Assembly: GCA_016296945.1 (NCBI GenBank)
Contig: JAEDHQ010000027.1
Coordinates: 1 to 22,611, forward strand
Direction of reading: 5' to 3'
Length of the DNA stretch: 22,611 nt
Source: Bacilli bacterium
GTDB taxonomy: Bacteria > Bacillota_I > Bacilli_A > ML615J-28 > CAG-698
The notes under the pieces were generated by a model. The model did not search any database, had not been told where the DNA came from, and worked only from the letters and a program-made list of their open reading frames with translations. Shown piece after piece: positions 1 to 6,014 of this stretch. The position numbers and the translations under genes were made by a program. Positions within the stretch are counted from its first letter, which is position 1. Each line of letters opens with the position of its first letter.

Positions 1-689
1 AGAATATTTTTTTCGTTAATAGAAAGAATTCTAGATATTATAGAACTTTCATCAGGTATTAAAGGCAATAACGATTCAACAAGTTTACTGTTATAAACGT
101 TATAATTTCCATTTTCTGAATATCTAGCATTATTTTGAATTCCACCCCATTTATCTCTATACATAGTATGTTCAAAGAAATTAATTTCTTCTAATGATGC
201 AACATCGCTATATCTAAACATTAATTTCAAAATTGTATCCATATCATATGTAGATGTTCCTCTTGAAGACGATGAAAATAAACCTTTCACTCCAACCTTC
301 TTTACGAATGCTTTATAAACCTTAGGACAATTATACTTTTCTAAATAATATGTTATAAGATGACCTGATTCATCTTTTCCTTGTAATGAAATAGTATTAA
401 ACAATTCAACATCATCGTTTTTACAGCATAATTCCATTTTACTTATAATAATTATTTCAGGTTCTCTTTCTTTGCCAGTTAGTAAGTAATCTAATGAAAC
501 CTCAAATATTTTTGCTAATTCAATTAATATAGTAATTTCTGGATTACCTTCACCTGTTTCCCATTTACTTACTGCTTTATCAGTTACATGAACCTTTTCC
601 GCCAATTCAAGTTGAGTTATTCCTTTTTTCTTTCTAAGCTTCTTAATTCTTTCATTTAATGTTTCTTCTTTTTTTGTAAATAGTCCCAT
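1..689 (-). CDS. XRE-family helix-turn-helix regulator, partial
   Basis: The reading frame begins with ATG at 689 and stays open to the window edge (229 codons), so the C-terminus is missing. An ideal AAAGGAGG site lies 8 bases upstream. Residues about 12-72 are a canonical XRE/Cro-CI helix-turn-helix (KKLRKKKGITQLELAEKV, then TDKAVSKWETG, then LDYLLTG), which binds operator DNA as a dimer. Residues 73-229 match no domain I recognise; they are mixed charged/aromatic and may be a sensing or dimerisation region. The position at the end of a cluster of decayed phage-like genes, with three dyads in its own leader, fits the autoregulated repressor of a mobile element. A chromosomal XRE regulator is the alternative. 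Confidence 0.88.
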   Translation of the reverse strand, partial: MGLFTKKEETLNERIKKLRKKKGITQLELAEKVHVTDKAVSKWETGEGNPEITILIELAKIFEVSLDYLLTGKEREPEIIIISKMELCCKNDDVELFNTISLQGKDESGHLITYYLEKYNCPKVYKAFVKKVGVKGLFSSSSRGTSTYDMDTILKLMFRYSDVASLEEINFFEHTMYRDKWGGIQNNARYSENGNYNVYNSKLVESLLPLIPDESSIISRILSINEKNI

Positions 690-715
690 TTTGTGTTCCT
701 CCTTTTGACATTTAT

Positions 716-721
716 AGTATA
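716..721 (-). promoter_or_regulatory. possible proximal -10 box for the XRE regulator
   Basis: TATACT on the minus strand, 26 bases before the XRE start codon. No good -35 box is found 17 bp upstream (TAGGTT), so this is weak. It would place transcription start just before the AAAGGAGG site. Confidence 0.3.
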
Positions 722-750
722 ACAAATAAGGTAAAAATAACCTACCTACT

Positions 751-809
751 CTTCTTCTAGTTGATTTTTTTCTACTAAAAGTTGATAAATTAAACTCTAC
801 TTCTAGTTG
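751..809. promoter_or_regulatory. three tandem operator-like dyads
   Basis: On the minus strand the region has three 13-bp sites of the form CWACT-N3-AGWAG: 797-809 (CAACTAGAAGTAG), 772-784 (CAACTTTTAGTAG) and 751-763 (CAACTAGAAGAAG). Each is an imperfect dyad with 5-bp half-sites, spaced 21 and 25 bp apart. The outer two lie within 17-bp direct repeats that differ at one base. The first abuts the -10 box at 811-816. This layout resembles a repressor operator array. Binding by the adjacent XRE protein is inference. Confidence 0.5.
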
Positions 810-810
810 A

Positions 811-816
811 ATTATA
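811..816 (-). promoter_or_regulatory. extended -10 promoter toward the XRE gene
   Basis: Reads TGATATAAT on the minus strand, a TGn-TATAAT extended -10 box with no recognisable -35 box. The predicted start, near 804, falls inside the first operator-like dyad (797-809), so a bound repressor would block initiation. Confidence 0.45.
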
Positions 817-865
817 TCATTTTTTCATCATTTAACTACTTAACTATTAAAAAACTATCATTAAT

Positions 866-1057
866 TTACTTTCTAATATTTGAGTTTGCTTCTTGTTCAG
901 TTTTATAAAGTCTAGATTGTCCTACTTTATAACCTGCACTTTTCTTTGGATATCTAATCAAATAGAATCCACCAGAATATTTATCAATTTCAACTTCTAA
1001 AACAAAGATAGTTGATTCAATGATCCATGCTTTATCACCTTGATTAAACTTTACCAT
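866..1057 (-). CDS. small accessory protein of unknown function (63 aa)
   Basis: A 63-residue protein, MVKFNQGDKAWIIES at its start, with a central SGGFYLIRY stretch and a C-terminal GQSRLYKTEQEA segment. The pattern of a GDKxWIIE opening, a glycine-rich beta segment and a final R-x-F/Y-x-TEEEA motif resembles small orphan proteins I associate with Bacillota phages and integrative elements. Their function is unknown to me. An AGGTGA site lies 7 bases upstream of ATG. It starts 15 bases downstream of the stop of the broken lipoprotein gene and was probably co-transcribed with it. It is intact while its neighbours are broken. Confidence 0.65.
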   Translation of the reverse strand: MVKFNQGDKAWIIESTIFVLEVEIDKYSGGFYLIRYPKKSAGYKVGQSRLYKTEQEANSNIRK

Positions 1058-1072
1058 TGAATCACCTGCCTT

Positions 1073-1518
1073 TTATTTTTGAATTAAGTTTACATCATTT
1101 ATGTTGCTTGCTTCTTCTTTTGTAATCTCAAACATTACTGTCCATTCAGCCATATCTCAAGTTCCAATTATAGGTACTTTTCTTTTTACAGTAACGTCAA
1201 TAACATCTCCATTAATCTTTACATCTTTTAATTTGTGTGAAACACTACCTGATCCTTCAGATATCAAAGCAAATACTAATGAATTGTTTTTAAAGAATTC
1301 CTCATTACAATTTTCGACATATTTTGACATTCTACTTTCACTTTCAGTTTCAATGTATTCAGTTAATTCTTCTACTGAATCTATTATAAAATACTTTCCA
1401 TCTTCTGTATTATCATCCCATTGGGGATGAATAATTTGAGCATTTCTACTAGTATAAGAACACGCAACTAAAGGCATAAATAAAAATAACATACACAAAA
1501 AATATAATAATTTTTCGT
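1073..1518 (-). pseudogene. broken lipoprotein-like gene
   Basis: The readable frame (1498 to 1157) encodes a hydrophobic segment ending in a lipobox-like PLVAC, then about 95 polar residues. Three lesions are visible. First, a good AGGAG (1525-1529) sits 6 bases before an ACG (1516-1518) where ATG would be expected. Second, the A-run after it has 5 A's where 6 would join that start to the signal-peptide frame as M-K-K-L-L-Y-F-L. Third, the frame meets TGA at 1157-1159 and continues for 27 sensible codons (DMAEWTVMFEITKEEA...) to TAA at 1073. The likely original was a secreted lipoprotein of about 145 residues. A TTG at 1504 or ATG at 1498 could still start a shorter product, but neither has a ribosome site. 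TGA read as Trp is an alternative for one lesion only. Confidence 0.55.
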
Positions 1519-1548
1519 TCTAAACTCCTATGTAAATTTGATAGGTTA

Positions 1549-1554
1549 AGTATA
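1549..1554 (-). promoter_or_regulatory. extended -10 box for the broken lipoprotein gene
   Basis: TGGTATACT on the minus strand is a TGn-TATACT extended -10 box. No convincing -35 box is seen. The transcript would begin near 1542, just upstream of the AGGAG at 1525-1529. Confidence 0.4.
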
Positions 1555-1624
1555 CCACAAAATCACTTTTTTTACTATAATTATGAGATACTTTTCTTAT
1601 TTTAAAATTGCTACTTTTAGGCTG

Positions 1625-1653
1625 TTTACTTTCGAAGAAAGTAATGGTATATT
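1625..1653 (+). promoter_or_regulatory. promoter with a built-in perfect dyad
   Basis: A -35 box TTTACT (1625-1630) and -10 box TATATT (1648-1653, preceded by TGG) are separated by exactly 17 bp. The spacer is occupied by a perfect inverted repeat, TTACTTTC-GAA-GAAAGTAA (1626-1644). A repressor bound there would cover the promoter. It drives the small gene at 1681, whose ribosome site AAAGGAG follows at 1664-1670. Confidence 0.6.
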
Positions 1654-1680
1654 CTCTGGTACGAAAGGAGACGTTTTATA

Positions 1681-1995
1681 GTGAAATACTTATTAAATTG
1701 TAGTGTTTATTCCTACACTAAACACGATGGATGTAGTGTTCTATTTAGTAGTGAAATAGAGTCTGAGAATCTTGCACATTTAGAAGATTTTCTAGATAGT
1801 TTTGCAGGTTTGATAAACCTTAATAGTGAATTCAATCCTAAAGAACCTTGCATCAAGTTTTCTTCAATAATTGGTTATAATGATGAAAAAGAAAATCTAC
1901 ACATTATAAAAGAAAAATATGTTCTGTTCGACTTAAGAACACAGTGTGATGATTTCTGGGATTTATCTAGCAGATTGAAAACCTACATGCAATAA
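1681..1995 (+). CDS. uncharacterised small protein (104 aa)
   Basis: Starts at GTG 1681 behind an AAAGGAG site and ends with TAA. The protein is soluble-looking, acidic, with no membrane segment, signal peptide or recognisable motif. Features are YLLNCSVYSYTKHDGC near the N-terminus and an aromatic FDLRTQCDDFWDL near the C-terminus, with four cysteines overall. It is the only plus-strand gene in the decayed element and has its own dyad-containing promoter, so it may be a cargo or regulated accessory gene. I do not recognise the family. Confidence 0.6.
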   Translation: MKYLLNCSVYSYTKHDGCSVLFSSEIESENLAHLEDFLDSFAGLINLNSEFNPKEPCIKFSSIIGYNDEKENLHIIKEKYVLFDLRTQCDDFWDLSSRLKTYMQ

Positions 1996-2030
1996 AAAAA
2001 GCCCCTCTTTCCAACTAAGGATTGATGGGG
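1994..2030 (-). terminator. terminator after the holin-like remnant
   Basis: On the minus strand CCCC-a-TC-aa-TCC-TTAGTT-GGA-aa-GA-GGGG forms an interrupted hairpin (2002-2030), followed by C and a run of seven T's. It lies 5 bp beyond the remnant's TAA, as expected for the original gene's terminator, and overlaps the end of the converging plus-strand gene. Confidence 0.6.
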
Positions 2031-2034
2031 TTGA

Positions 2035-2364
2035 TTATTTCTTATTCTTGATTAAGTTAATAGTTGATTCAATAGTTGTAGTTAACCAAGCGTCCACACT
2101 ACCATAATTTTTACTAATGAACTTTTTAACATCATCAGTCATTTGCTCTAGTGCAATATCCTTCGCTTTATTAAGAGCGATAAGTTATGCTCCTTTATCA
2201 AAATTACCACTAATCTTTAAAGAATCTACATATCTTTGGAATACAGATTTAACTACATTTACTACAATATCTGTAGCTGTAGTTAATTGGATTCTATAAT
2301 TTTCATCTTTAATTTTTGAATTTAAATATGCTATTAACCTAGTTCCTGCATATGTAGGCAAACG
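2035..2364 (-). pseudogene. LLH-family phage holin-like remnant
   Basis: The minus frame from 2364 to TAA at 2035 encodes a continuous amphipathic protein end: AYLNSKIKDENYRIQL, VVNVVKSVFQRYVDSL, then FDKGA-stop-LIALNKAKDIALEQ, and SVDAWLTTTIESTINLI near the end. The in-frame TAA (2185-2187) probably replaces a Lys or Glu codon. Upstream of 2364 the frame fills with stops and no start or N-terminal membrane segment remains. The layout of a Val-rich helix, FDKxK-LALxxAK, and a final D-xWLTTxIEsxI helix resembles the C-terminal part of LLH-type holins and related phage lysis-module proteins. The family call is from memory of sequence style and is moderate; that the gene is broken is clear. Confidence 0.55.
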
Positions 2365-2417
2365 TTAAATTATTGAGTAATCGTTAAATTGTTATCAAAT
2401 CGTTATAAAGTTATAAA
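2361..2417. repeat. three 19-bp tandem repeats
   Basis: CGTTAAAT occurs at 2363 and 2382, and CGTTATAA at 2401, exactly 19 bp apart. The units are AACGTTAAATTATTGAGTA, ATCGTTAAATTGTTATCAA and ATCGTTATAAAGTTATAAA. The spacing and the position 50-130 bp from the tRNA-like fragment fit arm-type recombinase or excisionase sites, but iteron-like function or chance in AT-rich DNA is possible. Confidence 0.45.
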
Positions 2418-2465
2418 ATCTCTGCAGTTCCTTAATAAAATCTATCAATAAACTTAAACTATAAA

Positions 2466-2496
2466 AATTAAAAATCCCATCTTTTATCAAGACGGG
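2466..2496 (-). terminator. terminator behind the tRNA-like fragment
   Basis: Minus strand CCCGTCTT-GATAA-AAGATGGG (one G-T pair) followed by ATTTTTAATTTTT. This is a typical tRNA-gene-style intrinsic terminator and lies directly downstream of the T-arm-like fragment at 2498-2511. Confidence 0.65.
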
Positions 2497-2514
2497 TGGG
2501 ACTTGAACCCCTAT
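2489..2514 (-). other. tRNA 3'-end-like fragment, possible attachment site
   Basis: The minus strand reads GGGGTTCAAGTCCCACCCGT, containing the universal T-loop TTCAAGT with a 3-4 bp T-stem, followed at once by a terminator. No D-arm, anticodon arm or CCA can be found next to it, so it is not a tRNA gene. It differs from the nearby tRNA-Cys T-arm (GTTGGTTCAAATCCGAC). A tRNA 3' fragment beside decayed phage genes is the usual mark of an att junction; this is inference. Confidence 0.4.
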
Positions 2515-2520
2515 AAAAGC

Positions 2521-2558
2521 AAATAAAAAAAGACTTGATAATCAGATAAACAAGTCTT
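2521..2558 (-). terminator. terminator of tRNA-Cys
   Basis: Minus strand AAGACTTG (2551-2558) and CAAGTCTT (2530-2537) form a perfect 8-bp stem with a 13-nt loop, followed by TTTTTTATTT. It begins 11 bp after the CCA end of tRNA-Cys. Confidence 0.8.
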
Positions 2559-2568
2559 AATTTTAATA

Positions 2569-2642
2569 TGGAGGCTCCAGTCGGATTTGAACCAACGATC
2601 AGGGTGTTGCAGACCCACGCCTTACCACTTGGCTATAGAGCC
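2569..2642 (-). tRNA. tRNA-Cys(GCA)
   Basis: A 74-nt cloverleaf with acceptor GGCTCTA/TGGAGCC (6 Watson-Crick pairs and one T-G), D-arm GCC-AAGTGGTAA-GGC, anticodon loop CTGCAAC (anticodon GCA), T-arm GTTGG-TTCAAAT-CCGAC, discriminator T and encoded CCA. The first anticodon-stem pair is T-T, leaving four paired. It delivers cysteine to UGC and UGU codons. It has its own promoter and terminator and sits just outside the decayed element. Confidence 0.96.
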
Positions 2643-2661
2643 ATATTAAATTTGCTATATA

Positions 2662-2690
2662 ATTATAACAAATAATAATTAATTTGTAAA
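2662..2690 (-). promoter_or_regulatory. tRNA-Cys promoter
   Basis: Minus strand TTTACA (2685-2690) and TATAAT (2662-2667) with exactly 17 bp between them. Transcription would start near 2655, about 13 bp before the mature tRNA. It is back-to-back with the HAD gene promoter; the two -35 boxes are 7 bp apart. Confidence 0.8.
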
Positions 2691-2697
2691 GTGTTTT

Positions 2698-2726
2698 TTG
2701 ACAAAACTAAAAAAAAATGATATAAT
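2698..2726 (+). promoter_or_regulatory. consensus sigma-A promoter of the HAD gene
   Basis: TTGACA (2698-2703), 17 bp of A-rich spacer, TATAAT (2721-2726): a perfect vegetative promoter. AAGGAG follows at 2745-2750 and ATG at 2762. Confidence 0.85.
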
Positions 2727-2761
2727 GCCTATACACATTATATTAAGGAGAACTAATAATA

Positions 2762-3559
2762 ATGCAAAATTTTACTGACAAATTAAAAGACATTGAATTA
2801 TTTTTATTAGACATGGATGGAACAATATATTTAGATGAAGACTTAATTGATGGGGCATTAGATTTTATTAATACACTAATCGAAAAAAATATTCCCTATG
2901 TTTTCTTAACAAATAATTCTTCTAAAAGTGTTGAAGATTATGTAAAAAAATTAAATCGTCTTAATATCCCTGGAGATGCTAGTAATATGTTTACATCAGG
3001 AAATGCAATGGGGATATACTTAAATAAACATTATCCTGATAAAACAGTTTATTTAGTAGGAACAAAGTCATTACAAAATCAATTAGAAGAATATAATATA
3101 AAATTTGATGACCAAAAACCAGATATTGTAGTATTTGGTTATGATACAGAACTAACATATGAAAAACTTGCAAAAGCTTGTGATTTTTTAGATGATGGAG
3201 CTATTTTTTTAGGAACTAATTGTGATAAAGTATGTCCTGTGAAAAATCATCGCTACGTTCCTGACTGTGGAAGTGTTTGTCAAATGATTACAAATGCAAC
3301 TGGTAGAACTCCTACTTTTATTGGCAAGCCAAGTCCGGAAATGATTTATATCTTGAGCAATCAATTTAACATTCCAACTGAAAAAATTGCTATGGTTGGA
3401 GATCGTGTCTATACTGATATTACAGCTGGATACAATGCAAAGTCTTTTACAATCTGTGTTTTAAGTGGAGAAAGCACAATGGATACAATTAATAATTCTG
3501 AAATTAAACCAGATCTAATCGTAGATTCAGTAAAAGATCTAATTAAATATCTAAAATAA
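2762..3559 (+). CDS. HAD-IIA (NagD-like) phosphatase
   Basis: A 265-residue soluble phosphohydrolase of the HAD superfamily, normal length for class IIA. Motif I is LLDMDGTIY (nucleophile D17, acid/base D19), motif II is FLTNNSS (48-54), the motif III lysine is in FIGKPSPE (K189), and motif IV is MVGDRVYTDI (D214, D219, Mg2+ binding). The C2 cap region lies between about residues 70 and 185. Family members dephosphorylate small metabolites such as p-nitrophenyl phosphate, sugar phosphates, nucleotides or phosphoglycolate; the substrate cannot be read here. It is a single-gene transcript between a consensus promoter and a hairpin terminator. Confidence 0.93.
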   Translation: MQNFTDKLKDIELFLLDMDGTIYLDEDLIDGALDFINTLIEKNIPYVFLTNNSSKSVEDYVKKLNRLNIPGDASNMFTSGNAMGIYLNKHYPDKTVYLVGTKSLQNQLEEYNIKFDDQKPDIVVFGYDTELTYEKLAKACDFLDDGAIFLGTNCDKVCPVKNHRYVPDCGSVCQMITNATGRTPTFIGKPSPEMIYILSNQFNIPTEKIAMVGDRVYTDITAGYNAKSFTICVLSGESTMDTINNSEIKPDLIVDSVKDLIKYLK

Positions 3560-3590
3560 AAAACAGAGTTTATTCTCTGTTTTTATTTTA
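3558..3590. terminator. bidirectional terminator between HAD and Hsp20 genes
   Basis: AACAGAG-TTTATT-CTCTGTT (3562-3581) with A-run on one side and T-run on the other, so it can end the HAD transcript on the plus strand and the hsp20 transcript on the minus strand. It overlaps the hsp20 stop codon region. Confidence 0.8.
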
Positions 3591-4002
3591 TTTCAATAAA
3601 ATTATCCTCTTCTACTTCTTTTGTTTTTTTAATTATTAATTCTAACACACCATTTTTCAATGATGCTTTAACCTTATTCTTTTCAATATTTCCAACATAA
3701 AACTTTCGATTAAACTCTCCAAAATATCTTTCTTTAAGTAAATAATTTGTTTCTTCATCAGGATTATCTTCATTATTTTCTTCAGATACTTTTGATATAT
3801 AAACTTCAATATATCCATTACTTGAAACTAATCTAATATCTTCCTTTTGACATCCAGGAACATCAATCAATATTTTATAATAATCCGCATACTCAATAAT
3901 GTCACTTTTCATTACTTGAGAAAAGCGATTAAATTTAAAAAAAGGAAAATCGAAAATATTATCAAACATAGAATTATTTTCATTTGTCATTTTATATTTC
4001 AT
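3583..4002 (-). CDS. Hsp20/alpha-crystallin small heat-shock protein
   Basis: A 139-residue ATP-independent holdase chaperone. The alpha-crystallin domain covers about residues 33-132. It opens with DIIEYADYYKILIDVPGCQKEDI and ends with the family hallmark LKNGVLELIIKK (the A-x-x-x-n-G-v-L motif), followed by a short tail with FIEIK. The N-terminal arm contains the usual FDNIFDFPFF phenylalanine-rich segment. GGTGGTGA lies 8 bases before ATG. No CIRCE element (TTAGCACTC/GAGTGCTAA) is present upstream. A -10 like TATAAT (4042-4047) with TTGCTA about 16 bp upstream may drive it, partly inside the neighbouring terminator. Confidence 0.92.
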   Translation of the reverse strand: MKYKMTNENNSMFDNIFDFPFFKFNRFSQVMKSDIIEYADYYKILIDVPGCQKEDIRLVSSNGYIEVYISKVSEENNEDNPDEETNYLLKERYFGEFNRKFYVGNIEKNKVKASLKNGVLELIIKKTKEVEEDNFIEIK

Positions 4003-4052
4003 TTTGTTTTCACCACCAATTATATTATTTACACTAAATGATTATAAATACC

Positions 4053-4082
4053 AAAAAAGTGATAGCAAAAACTACCACTTTT
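4053..4082 (-). terminator. terminator of the peptidase-racemase-transporter operon
   Basis: Minus strand AAAAGTGGTAG (4072-4082) pairs with CTATCACTTTT (4055-4065) over 11 bp with one G-T pair, loop TTTTTG, followed by TT. It lies 9 bp after the transporter stop. Confidence 0.75.
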
Positions 4083-4091
4083 AACAGTTTA

Positions 4092-5984
4092 TTAATCATC
4101 AACATCAAATGCTTCAACTGATTTTACTGCAATTGGTTTCGAATCACCATGTTTTACAAGTGACATTGTAATAAATGCACAAACACAGAAGAAGACACTA
4201 TATGGGAATAATACTCTCATTGTTCCACACAAATCCATGAATAAACCAGAAATTATTGGTGTAATTATTTGTGCAAACATAGATGCGGTATAATAATATC
4301 CTGTATATTTACCTACATTGCTATTCTTGCTCATTTCTACAACCATTGGATATGAGTTAACATTGATAGTAGCCCATCCAATGCCAGCAAGGCCCATTGT
4401 AAAATAAATCAATACTTTAGTAGATTCTGTAGCAATTGATCCTAAAAAGAAAGCAGTAAATAAAATAATAATTCCAGCTAAAATAGTTTTCTTTCGACCA
4501 ACCTTACTTGCAATCATTCCAATTGGAATATAACAAATCAAGGCAGTCGCATTAGCTACTAATAATGGAATTGAATACCCCATATTTAAAACATCACCGG
4601 CATAAACAGAGAACTTAGTTGTTGCTGCATTATATGCCATAAACCATAAAATAATTGAAGCAATAATTAAATAAAAACTCTTACGAACATCTTTAGGCAT
4701 TTCTTCGATATTTTCTGTTGCTACTTCTTCTACTTCTTCAATAGCAAATTCTTTTTCTTGTGCTATACGTTCTTCAACTAATTTATTTTCATCAACCGTA
4801 AATAAGAATATTACTAATAAAATAATCATTAATAATCCTATTATAATAAATAACAGCATATAACTATGATAATCTTTGGCTAAGAATGACATTATCAATA
4901 AAGAAATAATCCCACCAACAGTGCCCATTAGATTTATAATCGCATTAGCTTTACTTCTTAATGGTTTTATTACTACATCAGGCATTAAAGAAACAGCTGG
5001 AGTTCGGAAAGTTGCCATCGCAATTAAAACTAGTAATAATATTCCTAAGAAGCCAATCAAATAACCAATATTACCTTTCGTATATTCCCAAGCAACAGCA
5101 CCACGAACTTGTGTGGCATTTTCTTTAACAGTGAAGAATTGACGAACGCCAACTTCTTTAAGAAGCATCTTTAATGTGCCTAAATCTTCTTTATAAATAT
5201 CACATAATGTTTCAATTAATACTTCATTTAAGGCATCAATTTCTTCTTGATGAACTCTTGTAGCTACTATAGTAGGTTCTTTACCTAATACTTTATCTAA
5301 TAAACCTAGGTTTTCAGAAAACTCTAATTTATAGCGTTCTTCAGGAGTCATCGAAATGATTTCTGAAAATCTCTCTTTATCTTTTGGTGATAAATAATTT
5401 TGAATATAGTTTTCTTTAAATTCTCCTTCAGGAATACTTATATCAACAAAAGAAAAATATTTTTTCACATTCTCTTTTATATTGTTACCAAGCAATTCGT
5501 CAATTTGCTCATCAGTTAAGGTGCTTTGATACCAATAATCACCATAATGATAATCGAAAATATCATTAATTTCCTCTTCTGTTTTTCCTTCTAATAAATA
5601 ATGATATTCGTTATTTTCATCTTTTAAATTATTATTTACTGTGACAACATAACCAACATTTGCTTCTTCTAATTTACTCATTTGCATATTATCAAATAGT
5701 GAAACACCAACTAGAAATATAGCTGCAACGATTGTACCTATGAAAATATAAGGTGTACGTTTACCATATTTAGTTTTTGTTTTATCTGATAAAGCACCAA
5801 ATATTGGCAATAAGAATAATGCGAAAACATTATCTAAAGCCATAACAATACCAGACCAAGTTTGATTCAATCCAAATGTATTAATCAACATTTTGGAAAT
5901 AACATTATCATATACTTGCCAAAACATGCAAATAATTAAAAATGCCAATCCAACAAAAAACACTTTTTTCGTTTGTAATTTCAT
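4092..5984 (-). CDS. major facilitator transporter with a large extracytoplasmic insert
   Basis: A 630-residue MFS permease, versus about 400-450 for plain relatives (GPH/SLC45-like MFS of Bacillota). TM1 is at about 8-26, TM2 45-65, TM3 78-97. The cytoplasmic MFS motif (ALSDKTKTKYGKR, 64-76) between TM2 and TM3 sets the topology. Residues about 98-303 are an acidic, soluble, helical insert that must face outside before TM4 (306-324). The highly conserved FRTPAVSLMPDV and PLRSKANAIINLMG motifs follow, then about eight more membrane segments and a cytoplasmic linker (about 405-435). AGGGAGAG precedes ATG. It is the last gene of an operon with a racemase and a P1 peptidase, so an amino-acid, peptide or related substrate is plausible, though the family usually moves sugars. 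Confidence 0.85.
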   Translation of the reverse strand: MKLQTKKVFFVGLAFLIICMFWQVYDNVISKMLINTFGLNQTWSGIVMALDNVFALFLLPIFGALSDKTKTKYGKRTPYIFIGTIVAAIFLVGVSLFDNMQMSKLEEANVGYVVTVNNNLKDENNEYHYLLEGKTEEEINDIFDYHYGDYWYQSTLTDEQIDELLGNNIKENVKKYFSFVDISIPEGEFKENYIQNYLSPKDKERFSEIISMTPEERYKLEFSENLGLLDKVLGKEPTIVATRVHQEEIDALNEVLIETLCDIYKEDLGTLKMLLKEVGVRQFFTVKENATQVRGAVAWEYTKGNIGYLIGFLGILLLVLIAMATFRTPAVSLMPDVVIKPLRSKANAIINLMGTVGGIISLLIMSFLAKDYHSYMLLFIIIGLLMIILLVIFLFTVDENKLVEERIAQEKEFAIEEVEEVATENIEEMPKDVRKSFYLIIASIILWFMAYNAATTKFSVYAGDVLNMGYSIPLLVANATALICYIPIGMIASKVGRKKTILAGIIILFTAFFLGSIATESTKVLIYFTMGLAGIGWATINVNSYPMVVEMSKNSNVGKYTGYYYTASMFAQIITPIISGLFMDLCGTMRVLFPYSVFFCVCAFITMSLVKHGDSKPIAVKSVEAFDVDD

Positions 5985-6014
5985 AATTCTCTCTCCCTTA
6001 TTTTAAATACTTTA

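Noticed and set aside
1157..1159. Selenocysteine at the in-frame TGA
   Set aside because: The context is a lipoprotein with two other lesions and no redox motif; no convincing SECIS hairpin was seen right after the TGA.
1101..1430. Plus-strand open frame of about 109 codons
   Set aside because: It is antisense to the broken lipoprotein gene, has no ribosome site, and its composition (Ser/Thr/Phe-rich) is typical of a shadow frame.
2361..2417. CRISPR array
   Set aside because: The units are contiguous 19-bp repeats without spacers, AT-rich and imperfect, with no cas genes in the window.
2489..2514. A second tRNA gene
   Set aside because: Only a T-arm-like piece exists; no D-arm, anticodon arm, acceptor pairing or CCA can be drawn.
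3960..4052. CIRCE or other heat-shock operator before hsp20
   Set aside because: No TTAGCACTC-N9-GAGTGCTAA or similar inverted repeat is present; only A/T-rich promoter-like boxes.
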